This document shows positions 5,941 through 12,014 of a stretch of DNA of 12,115 nt, piece by piece (position 1 is the stretch's first letter; each line of letters starts with the position of its first letter). The notes beneath the pieces are model-generated. The model saw only the letters and a program-made list of their open reading frames with translations. It made no database searches and was not told the DNA's origin. The stretch is from Baffinella frigidus. Lineage: Eukaryota; Cryptophyceae; Cryptomonadales; Baffinellaceae. The position numbers and the translations under genes were made by a program. Location of the stretch: the NCBI GenBank assembly GCA_026770585.1, contig MU646559.1:305643-317757 (forward strand), given 5' to 3'.

Positions 5941-6090
5941 TTATCTCAGAAAACGAGTTCTAAAACTCGTTTTCTTAAGTCAATTCCTCTACAAATTTGT
6001 CAACTTATTCGGAGAGTAAAGAATAAGTTGACGAATTTGTAGGGGAATTGACTTAAGAAAACGGGTTTTAGAACTCGTTTTCTGAGATAA
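5941..6090. mobile_element. Foldback element with 70-base arms
   Basis: Positions 5941-6010 and 6021-6090 are inverse at 67 of 70 positions, with a 10-base loop (GGAGAGTAAA). Arms begin TTATCTCAGAAAACGAGTTC and contain a nested palindrome (AAAACGAGTT with AACTCGTTTT). They include CAAATTTGTCAACTT, a family X word. All three mismatches would be G-U pairs in a plus-strand transcript. Right after it, 6091-6124 is the family X right end (GTCGGCCAACCCGCGTGAGG then CAGAGCTAG). Confidence 0.85.
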
Positions 6091-6229
6091 GAATAGTCGG
6101 CCAACCCGCGTGAGGCAGAGCTAGGGTTTGGATCGCCATGCTCTAGGGTGGGTGGGTGTGGAAGAGCGCTGCCCAACGATGCAAACGTCGAGAGTGGAAC
6201 GTCTCAAAGCAAAAGGGGGGCATCCGTTA

Positions 6230-6490
6230 CTAGGAGTAACGGTGGGTAGCCGTGGGGGTCAGCAGCTGCGCTGGTGTCGCGCGGGAGGCTAACAGGTTAT
6301 GCCCCGATAGAGCGACAGCCCCCTGGAAAAAATCCGGGAGAAATAAAAAAAATGCAAACACTTAGCTTGGGAGGGAAGGTGCCCGATTTTCGTTGTACTT
6401 GGAAGGCATCAGAGGGCGAGTACCTTTGAATTGGGCGAGCTGTCCCAGTTGGAGTAGAGGTTGGAGTCGTCGTGGTAGTGCGGGGTGTGC
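6230..6490 (-). CDS. C-terminal two exons of an unidentified protein
   Basis: Minus strand. Exon a (6490-6424) follows TTAAACCAG and ends TCAAAG before GTACTC. After one split-codon base it reads HTPHYHDDSNLYSNWD then SSPNSK, with 19 of 22 third positions G or C, almost all C. Exon b (6322-6230) follows a strong acceptor: a candidate CTAAG branch site, a long T-rich tract and TTTTTTCCAG. It continues in phase 0 as GAVALSGHNLLASRA then TPAQLLTPTATHRYS, with stop TAG at 6232-6230. The other two frames of exon b close within ten codons. The intron is 101 bases. The stop codon lies within a perfect 8-base hairpin (6224-6242). The upstream exons should lie beyond the heptamer array. Family not recognised. 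Confidence 0.5.
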
Positions 6491-6975
6491 CTGGTTTAAG
6501 GTTTAGGGTTTAGGGTTTAGGATTTAGGGTTTGGGGTTTAGGTTTAGGGTTTAGGGTTTAGGGTTTAGGGTTTAGGATTTAAGGTTTAGGGTTTAGGGTT
6601 CAGGGTTTAGGTTTAGGGTTGAGGGTTTAGGGGTGTGCCTTTTGAGGGTGTCCGCGTATGAGTTCTCTGCCTCCGATATCTGGGTTTAGGGTTTGGGGTT
6701 TAAGGGTTTGGTGTTTGGTGTTTGGTGTTTGGTGTTTGGTGTTTGGTGTTTGGTGTTTGGTATTTGGGGTTTGGGGTTTGGGGTTTGGGGTTTGGGGTTT
6801 ATGGATTAGGTTTGAGGGTTTAGGTTTGAGGGTTTAGGGTTTTGGGGGGTTCAGGGTTTCAGGTTTAGGGTTTAGGGTTTAGGGTTTAGGGTTTAGGGTT
6901 TGAGGTTTAGAGTTTAGGGCTTAGGGTTTAGGGTTAAGGGTTTAAGGTGTAGGGTGTAGGGTATAGGGTGTAGGG
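6491..6975. repeat. Large telomere-like heptamer field
   Basis: Successive blocks are homogenised for different 7-mers. TTTAGGG runs from about 6497 to 6635, GGTGTTT about 6705-6760, GGGTTTG about 6765-6800, TTTAGGG again about 6860-6930, and GGGTGTA about 6945-6975. A non-repeat island (about 6640-6685) interrupts it. The plus strand is G-rich. On the minus strand its left edge supplies TTAAACCAG ahead of the exon at 6490. Confidence 0.9.
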
Positions 6976-7008
6976 TTGTTGATTGATCGCATGGCACCTT
7001 ACGCCTAT

Positions 7009-7090
7009 CCCAGCGCCGAGACGCTGGGGGGTATCAGGTCCTGTGCCTGGTTGGGGTGACTCACCCCAAGCACTGGGGTGACTCACCCCA
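7009..7090. repeat. Cluster of three palindromes
   Basis: CCCAGC...GCTGGG spans 7009-7028. TTGGGGTGA-C-TCACCCCAA spans 7051-7069 (19 bases, perfect). TGGGGTGA-C-TCACCCCA spans 7074-7090 (17 bases, perfect). Read on the minus strand, the last two contain GTGAGT donors, but no flanking exon could be defined. Confidence 0.75.
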
Positions 7091-7784
7091 CCATTCAGCA
7101 ACCCTGCAACCGCCACCAGCCCCCCAGCTCTGTCTCAGTCTATTTGGGCTCACCAATTCGGTGAGCCCGGGCTCTTCCCCGCTCCAAAGCTGACGAATTA
7201 CCCCGCAAACCCAGAACGTCAACTTGGGGATAGTTGGTCAGGACTGCGACAGAGCCAGGCGGCTGGCACGCACAGGCGAGGACGCTTCCTTGGAAGCTTC
7301 GTCGCCTGCATGTGCCCTACCTCTGCCTCACTCTTGGCCGACTATTCGCCCCACCATTCAACAACCCTGCAACCGCCACGAGCCTCCCAGCTCTGGCTCA
7401 GTCTATTTTAATGCGAAAAGCTTACGTTAACGGACCCCTTAAGTCCCTCGTTAACGTGGGCTTGCCAGCTCTAAAACGATTTTAAAAGCGATTTCAGGAC
7501 TTTTAAAGCCCAAGAATGTTTTCCATTATAAGTTTTGTACCAACGTTACTACTCCGTTAACGTAAGCTTTTTGCATGAATTTGGGCTCACCAATTCGTCG
7601 AGCCCGGGCTCTTCCCCGCCCCAAACTTGACGAATTACCCCGCAAACCCAGAACGTCAACTTGGGGATATTTGGTCAGGACTGCGACAGAGCCAGGTGGC
7701 TGGCACGCACAGGCGAGGACGCTTCCTTGGAAGCTTCGTCGCCTGCATGTGCCCTACCTCTGCCTCACTCTTGGCCGACTATTC
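7086..7784. repeat. 263-base tandem duplication split by a MITE
   Basis: Unit 1 is 7086-7348. Unit 2 resumes at 7349-7408 and, after an insertion, at 7583-7784. The 206-base part (7142-7347 against 7579-7784) differs at about seven bases with no indels. The unit consists of family X sequence (AGCTCTGTCTCAGTC, GGGCTCACCAATTCG, AACCCAGAACGTCAACTTGG) followed by a GCCAGG(C/T)GGCTGGCACGCA module. Confidence 0.9.
7409..7578. mobile_element. 170-base MITE with 26-base TIRs and ATTT target duplication
   Basis: Left end TAATGCGAAAAGCTTACGTT then AACGGA is inverse to the right end (7553-7578) with two mismatches. It is flanked by ATTT at 7405-7408 and 7579-7582. The un-inserted paralogue at 7086-7348 has a single ATTT at the same place, so the target duplication is read directly. 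The interior is AT-rich without an ORF. The superfamily is not determined; no TTAA target is seen. Confidence 0.9.
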
Positions 7785-7950
7785 TCAAGTTGACGTTCTG
7801 GGTTTGACCGTCTTGCCTGTGCGTGCCAGCAACCTAGCTCTGTCGCAGAGGACGCCTCCTTCGCAAGGCGGTCAAACCCAGAACGTCAACTTGAGAATAG
7901 TCGGCCAAGAGCGAGGCAGAGGTAGGGCACATACAGGCGACGAAGCTTCC
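7729..7950. repeat. 82-base inverted repeat around a 58-base spacer
   Basis: 7729-7810 and 7869-7950 are inverse at about 80 of 82 positions. Arms contain GCCCTACCTCTGCCTC, GGCCGACTATTCTCAAGTTG and ACGTTCTGGGTTTGACCG. The spacer holds CTAGCTCTGTCGCAG. The left arm is continuous with the duplication unit ending at 7784, so family X sequences have been copied in inverse orientation here. Confidence 0.85.
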
Positions 7951-8332
7951 TTCGCCAAACGGTCAAACGTGCCTCCGCCGTTGCCCGGCATCGGGTTGAC
8001 TGTCAGACTATTCTCAAGTTGACATGCTGGGTGTGCGGTACAAATCCGTCAACTTAGGATCGAAAAATCGCCCAGAGGTAGGGCACGTACAGGTGAGGAC
8101 GCCTCCTTCGCGAGGCGGTCAAACGTGCCTCCTCCTTTGCCACTCTCAGTCTATCCAGGAGCACCAAGTTTGTGAGCCCGGGCTCTTCCCCGCTACAAAG
8201 CTGACTGATTCGTACCGCAAATCCATAACGTCAACTTGAGAAAAGTCGGTCAAGACTGCGACAGAGGTAGGGCGAGTACAGGTGAGGACGCTTCTTTTGC
8301 CAAGCGGTCAAACGTGCCTCCGCCGTTGCCCG
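7911..8332. repeat. Three copies of a family X-associated module
   Basis: Module GAGGTAGGGC(A/G) then (C/G)(A/G)TACAGGTGAGGACGC, TTCGCCAAGCGGTCAAACGT and GCCTCCGCCGTTGCCCG. Copies lie at about 7915-7989, 8075-8143 and 8264-8332. They alternate with family X interiors (8008-8057 and, inverted, 8160-8250). A nested mosaic of insertions; no coding signal. Confidence 0.7.
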
Positions 8333-8399
8333 TCCAGTCCCCCGTGTCCCCCGAGTTCGAAGGGGGGGGGGGGCTCCGCCCCATGTTTGTGAACATCGA
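8333..8399. other. G12 homopolymer region
   Basis: Twelve consecutive G at 8362-8373 flanked by CCCCCGTGTCCCCCG and CTCCGCCCC. Length here may be unreliable in assembly. Confidence 0.8.
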
Positions 8400-8588
8400 C
8401 GCATGCGCCTGCGGGATGAAGTCGATCTAAGTCCTTCTGGTCCAGCGTGAGCATGTGGCGTTAGCGTCATGGGTCAAAGCTGAGCACCACCAACGGCATG
8501 CGCCTGCGGGTGTAAGGCGACTTTAGTCCTCCTTCTCTAGGACAAAGCTAGCGTGAGATTTTGGCATGAGTACTATGGGTCAAACCAG
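8400..8588. repeat. Diverged tandem duplication of about 95 bases
   Basis: Two units share CATGCGCCTGCGGG, AGTCCT, AGCGTGAG, TGGC and ATGGGTCAAA in the same order (8401-8479 and 8499-8587). No open frame. The following bases, to 8660, carry repeated GGATCAAATCT and AGATCAAATCTGATC words. Confidence 0.7.
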
Positions 8589-8689
8589 AACCAGTGCAAA
8601 ACTAACTCCCGGATCAAATCTAGCCAGGATCTCAGATCAAATCTGATCAGGAACTAAGATCGTCGAATGTAAGCACGCTGGGGGGGGGT

Positions 8690-9227
8690 CGTTGACGCCG
8701 TGCAACCACCAGCCCTGCGAGGTGGACCAAACCGAGGCTAGAAAAGCGCCAATTTCTGGGGCGGCACCGTCGAAAACGAATGTGCCGCCCAAGGAAATGG
8801 CTCCAAACAATCGTCGATTTGGTCCTCCTCACAGAGCTGGTGCAAAGTAAGGGTGCACCCTTCCCGGGATCCGTACCACCAGCCCTCTAATCTGCAGAAT
8901 TTTGACCCCCAAGGACAACCCAGAAAAACGGGGATCAAAAGTCAGGGTTCACGCTTCCGGGAGCGACAGCCCTCTTACGCCGTGCAAAGTCATGGTGCAC
9001 CCTTACGGGAACGAGTGGGACCAGCAGCTGTCGAGCCAGCTAAGCACAAGAATAAAAGCCAGGTCCAGAACCTGGACCTGGCTTTTTCATGTTAAAAGTC
9101 CGTTTCCTTAAGAATTCAGGGGGAAGTTTTTAAAACCCTATAAATTTGTGTCCCGTCCTCGCTCGGCAGCGGCCCTCCAAACGGCAGAAGTTTGATCCCC
9201 AAGGACAACCCCAGATAAACGGAGAGT
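8690..9227. repeat. Dispersed short modules, no gene
   Basis: GTGCAAAGT plus GGTGCACCCTT occurs at 8841-8862 and 8983-9004. CCCCAAGGACAACCC with CAGA(A)AA(A)CGG occurs at 8909 and 9197, each after GCAGAA(T/G)TTTGA. A 9-base hairpin GGGCGGCAC (8759-8767) with GTGCCGCCC (8782-8790) lies in the first part. No convincing open frame on either strand. Confidence 0.6.
9054..9086. terminator. Terminator-like perfect 15-base hairpin
   Basis: AAAAGCCAGGTCCAG (9054-9068) pairs exactly with CTGGACCTGGCTTTT (9072-9086) across a 3-base loop AAC. It is followed by one more T and preceded by AATAAA overlapping the stem. The form is that of a factor-independent terminator or of an organellar or giant-virus 3'-end hairpin. 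There is no assignable gene upstream, so a terminator role is inference from shape only. Confidence 0.45.
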
Positions 9228-9268
9228 GGAGAAACGATCCGAATGCTGGACAGCGGAGGGCGGTTGGT

Positions 9269-9386
9269 CTAGCTCTGCCTGGTCAAACTGGGCTCGCCAT
9301 AAAATGCTTTCAGAGCAGGAAATCTGGAACAAAAGTGCAACTAAAATAGATTTATGGCGAGCCCAATTTGACTCAGGCAGAGCTAG
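9269..9386. mobile_element. MITE family Y, complete copy
   Basis: 118 bases with terminal inverted repeats of about 36 bases: CTAGCTCTGCCTGGTCAAAC then TGGGCTCGCCATAAA on the left, and TTTATGGCGAGCCCAATTTG then ACTCAGGCAGAGCTAG on the right (one indel, one mismatch). The loop is about 45 bases, with no ORF. The outermost bases match family X, implying mobilisation by the same source. CTAG at each tip fits a TA target duplication. Confidence 0.85.
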
Positions 9387-9534
9387 GTGGCCTGGGTTCG
9401 TGCTTGGAGCCGTCGGATTGCCTACCCTCGAGGGCAGTCCACATATTGCCTTTTAGATCAGCCCCCAACGTGGGCTTCTTGGTGACACATAACTAGGTGG
9501 CCTGGCTTCGTGAGCTAGGTGGTCTGGGTTCGTG
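9382..9534. repeat. Three copies of a 21-base word
   Basis: GCTAGGTGG(C/T)CTGG(G/C)TTCGTG at 9382-9402, 9491-9512 and 9514-9534. A similar word follows the Y copy at 2889-2909, so this flank travels with family Y or marks its preferred context. Confidence 0.65.
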
Positions 9535-9659
9535 GCTAACCTAAGATTTCCGAGAGGTTGACGACTGGGTCTCAAATATTGCAATATAATCCCAATTAAA
9601 CTCAACGGCGATTTTTTTTAAGTAATTCAGATGACGGAGAAGAAAGGGAGGGGATGTCT

Positions 9660-9967
9660 TCAAACTACACACTTTACTTTACATGAACAAATAATGGAAC
9701 ACAAAACACAGCTTGAAAGGGTGGGGTTTTGCACCTTCATCTCTCCCTCCGCTTGCGTAAATTGGACCTGTTTCCCAGATCGAGGCACGTCAGGTGCGGC
9801 TACCAACACCCTCCAAATCTCACTAGGGTTTCGGGGTTAGGATTTGGCGATTAGGGTGCAAGGTTTAGGGTTCAAGGATTTGTCCTGTGGGGTTGGAACC
9901 AGAGTAGGAGAAACTCCTCTTTTCCGGTTGCCTGCTTTGTATTTACAGCTCGCCAGGATTCTGCTAG
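9660..9967 (-). CDS. Possible two-exon gene fragment, unidentified
   Basis: Minus strand. Exon A (9967-9900) follows a good acceptor, ACTTTGTCTGCAG, and reads LAESWRAVNTKQATGKEEFL then LL. It ends two bases into a codon before GTTCCA. Exon B starts at 9822 after AAACCCTAG (or at 9810 after TTTGGAG, same frame). It reads EIWRVLVAAPDVPRSGKQVQ, continues open for about 54 codons and stops at TGA 9662-9660. The intron is the short heptamer array. The Cys-rich end of exon B is less convincing, and codon bias is moderate. Without splicing, exon A closes after ten more codons. Family not recognised. Confidence 0.3.
9825..9885. repeat. Degenerate telomere-like array
   Basis: About seven variant heptamers (TAGGGTT, TCGGGGT, TTAGGGT, TTCAAGG), G-rich on the plus strand. 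It lies between the two exon-like segments of the preceding entry. Confidence 0.75.
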
Positions 9968-9997
9968 CTGCAGACAAAGTACGAGATTGGAAAAAGG

Positions 9998-10095
9998 CGA
10001 TTGCAAACCTGTCTGAGTAAAATTGGGCTCGCCATAAATGTAGTGTGGTTACACGTATGATGTACATTTCTTGCTCTAAATGTAACGATTGCAAA
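9998..10095. mobile_element. Truncated MITE Y between 10-base direct repeats
   Basis: CGATTGCAAA occurs at 9998-10007 and 10086-10095. Between them lies the family Y left arm (CTGAGTAAAATTGGGCTCGC then CATAAATG) and an interior ending TTGCTCTAAATGTAA, without the right arm. The repeats could be a target duplication or a chance junction. Confidence 0.5.
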
Positions 10096-10401
10096 TGGCG
10101 GTTTGCTCCTGCTCTGAAGGCTGGTGGGAGCTACCACCCACCCTTCGAGATCGAGTATTCCACTCAGTTATTTTTTCCATATTTTTGAACAGGAGGGTGT
10201 CAGGAAGGGGTATGTCGGAAATCGACCCCCCCCCTGGTACAATTACGCCAAACCTAAACGATCAAAATCCTGCATTTCGGGACGGTGTCTCACTCTAACT
10301 CGAACCTGGCCAAACCCCGTCCAGGTTTTTTTGGCTGTTCTCCGGTGGGGTTCTAGAAAGAGCAGGCAGGTTCTTGTCCACAAAAAAGACTCATCGCCCC
10401 T
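10096..10401. other. No gene recognised
   Basis: Anonymous sequence between the truncated MITE and the membrane-protein ORF. A C10 run at 10226-10235 and several T-rich tracts are the only landmarks. The long plus-strand frame crossing into 10648 is proline-alanine rich and antisense to the better minus-strand ORF. Confidence 0.4.
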
Positions 10402-10641
10402 TCACAGCCACCAAGAGTCCCACACTGGACCGGCGCCAACCATGTTTGTGATCCCAGGGATATTCTTCGGCACGAAGATCCGCTGCCGCATTTCCACCGC
10501 CAATGGACCTTCACCCCAATCCGCCCCTCCGCCACCCCCCCGCACCGCAACCAGGGCCACAGTCGCCCCCGCCAGAATCAGCACCGCAACAGCCGCCAGC
10601 CCCGCGGCACCCCGCCGCGGTACAACCCATGGACCTGCCAT
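10402..10641 (-). CDS. Small single-pass membrane protein, or first exon of one
   Basis: ATG at 10641-10639, stop TGA at 10404-10402, 79 codons. Residues 1-11 are short and basic (two Arg). Residues 12-33 are an uninterrupted Ala/Val/Leu helix (LAAVAVLILAGATVALVAV). A Gly5 linker follows, then a polar tail with QRIFVPKNIPGITNMVGA ending WDSWWL. This is the layout of a type II signal-anchor protein (N-terminus cytosolic, rest in the lumen), as in Golgi enzymes. Codon third positions favour G or C. The last codon overlaps GTGAAG, a possible donor, so this could be exon 1 of a longer glycosyltransferase-like gene. That is inference. It stands head to head with the DnaJ gene. Confidence 0.4.
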   Translation of the reverse strand: MAGPWVVPRRGAAGLAAVAVLILAGATVALVAVRGGGGGADWGEGPLAVEMRQRIFVPKNIPGITNMVGAGPVWDSWWL

Positions 10642-10967
10642 CCCTTAAATTCCTGCCACTTCTTCCAGATGGAAAACTATTCACCTCCCCAATGGCTCAC
10701 GCCCCGTCCTGACTTGCACCCACCAAAAAGTTCGAGCCGAGCGATCTGGCGCTCTCTGTGCACACCAGCGGTAATCTCAGGGTGTCAGGCCTCGCAGAGA
10801 GGAGATAGAGAGGAGGAACGCGGAGGTGACGCTGCAAACTGCAGGTTTCTCAAAGTTGATTTGTCGACATTTGAATTTGGTTTGAATTGAATTGGGAAAA
10901 CTGGGGGAAAATTAAATAAATGTTCTTTTTTTTCATCGTCGAGTCTGCTGAGCAGGTTCAGCGGATC
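10642..10967. promoter_or_regulatory. Putative bidirectional promoter and 5' UTRs
   Basis: The 326 bases between the two divergent start codons contain no repeat family, in contrast to most of the window. The DnaJ-proximal part is AT-rich (TTTGAATTTGGTTTGAATTG, AAATTAAATAAATG). An in-frame ATG at 10920 would add 16 residues (MFFFFIVESAEQVQRI) to DnaJ. No TATA box or heat-shock element array could be assigned with confidence. Confidence 0.35.
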
Positions 10968-11580
10968 ATGGCTCCGTTTACGAGAGCTCCCGCCGCGGTG
11001 GCATCTCCGTGGGCAGGGATGCGTGCCGGGGGCGTGCGGGCGGGCGTCGCGGCGCTGCAGCGGGCTGTCGGCGCCCCGGAGGCGGGATCTCGTGCGGCAG
11101 AGTCGAACTTCGTGCAGGCGCGTGCGCTTGGATCCGCTGGCGAGCAGGGGTTCGGCGCGGCTGCGGGAGGGCGGAGGAGCGCGGCGGCGGCAGCGGCGGC
11201 GGTGACGGGGCGAGGGCGTGAGTTCGGGGCAGGCACGCGGCGCGCTGGGGCGGCGGGTCTGGGCGTGCGGGGGTTCCATGCAAGCGGTGCGAAGCTGGCA
11301 AAGGTCAAGGATCCGTACTCGGTGCTCGGGGTGTCCAAGAGTGCGTCAGCCAAGGAGATCAAGAGGGCATATCTCATGAAGGTTCGTTCCCTCCCATGGT
11401 GTCGCAGCAGCCTCCCCGCTGCAATCAAGTCTCTCCCGTCCTGAAGCCCAAACGCTAAACCTCTAACAGGCCAAGGAGTGCCACCCGGACGTGAACAAAG
11501 CGGAGAACGCCAAAGAGCAATTCGCGGAGCTGAACAACGCCTACGAGATCCTCTCGGACACGCAGAAGCGCGAGATGTAC
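10968..11580 (+). CDS. Mitochondrial DnaJ (Hsp40) co-chaperone, 5' part
   Basis: J-domain proteins stimulate the ATPase of Hsp70. This one would serve mitochondrial Hsp70 in the matrix (Mdj1/TID1/GFA2 type). Exon 1 is 10968-11381 and exon 2 starts at 11470, joined in phase 0. Residues 1-about 104 are rich in Ala, Arg and Gly with few acids, a targeting presequence, including a seven-Ala run. [11 protein letters not shown] (99-109) resembles a matrix-protease cleavage region. The J-domain spans about 114-175: [17 protein letters not shown], the catalytic HPD at 143-145, NNAYEILSD and QKREMY. The usual next residue is Asp, but here the frame enters CCCTCAA/CCCTAAA repeats and stops at 11632-11634 after 17 unrelated codons. 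The Gly/Phe, zinc-finger and C-terminal domains are not in the window. Either a donor at 11577 (AT then GTACTC) opens a long intron, or the gene is truncated. I chose ATG 10968 because the presequence from there is basic; ATG 10920 is in frame upstream. Confidence 0.88.
11382..11469 (+). other. DnaJ intron 1
   Basis: An 88-base GT-AG intron: ATGAAG before GTTCGT and CTCTAACAG before GCCAAG. Removing it joins YLMK to AKECHPDVN with the exact J-domain spacing between helix II and HPD, which proves the junction by homology. It is the reference for splice style in this window. Confidence 0.92.
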
Positions 11581-11735
11581 TCCCTCAACCCTCAACCCTA
11601 TACTCTAAACACTCGACCAAAAACCCTGTGCTGAAAACACTCAACCATAAACCCTAAACCTTAAACCCTTAACCCTCAACCCTGATCCAGGTTCGACGTA
11701 AACCCTAAACCCTCTCACCCCTGAACCAGATCCGA
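11577..11735. repeat. Telomere-like array, C-rich strand on plus
   Basis: Degenerate CCCTCAA, CCCTAAA and CCCTTAA heptamers begin immediately at the end of the recognisable J-domain. This is the first array in the window with the C-rich strand on plus, and the only gene certain to run on plus is the one it follows. Confidence 0.85.
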
Positions 11736-11875
11736 CCCGGGCCGCATGGACGCCACCGCTCAACCCTGGCCCTGAACCGTGACCCAGGCTCGACCAAAAC
11801 CCTGAATCCCAAACACTGAACCAGGTTCGACGCTGGGCATATGGATGCCAACGGCAATCAGCAGGTCCACTCCCG
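11680..11875. repeat. Degenerate repeat with CCAGGTTCGAC core
   Basis: CCTGA(T/A)CCAG(G/A)(T/C)(T/C)CGAC-like words occur about four times (near 11680, 11721, 11776, 11815). Two are followed by related tails (GGGCCGCATGGACGCCACCG and TGGGCATATGGATGCCAACG). No coding signal. Confidence 0.6.
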
Positions 11876-11895
11876 TCAAGCAACGGGTTCGCAAG

Positions 11896-11985
11896 CCTAG
11901 GGTTCAGATTCAGGGTGACGGGTGTAGGGGTTAGGGTTTAGGGTGCATGATTCAGGGTTCAGGGTTCAGAGTTCAGGGGTTTATT
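11896..11985. repeat. Degenerate TTCAGGG / TTTAGGG array
   Basis: Heptamer variants TAGGGTT, TTCAGGG and GTGTAGG, G-rich on plus, so opposite in orientation to the array at 11577. It is followed by the palindrome GAAGGGCCCTTC (11989-12000). Confidence 0.75.
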
Positions 11986-12014
11986 TAGAAGGGCCCTTCG
12001 CAGGTCAGGCCACT

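Noticed and set aside
7051-7090. GTGAGT donors of a minus-strand exon feeding the exon at 6490
   Set aside because: Both lie in palindromes, and no upstream open segment with an acceptor and the required phase (two leftover bases) could be found.
8340-8400. A tRNA gene, suggested by GAGTTCGAA
   Set aside because: No A-box, acceptor stem or anticodon arm can be drawn around it.
10124-10648. A 174-codon plus-strand open frame
   Set aside because: Its C-terminal half is low-complexity Pro/Ala antisense to the better membrane-protein frame, and the start lies in anonymous sequence.
10785-11428. Long minus-strand frames antisense to DnaJ exon 1
   Set aside because: They result from the high GC of the true exon; composition is Arg/Pro/Ala only.
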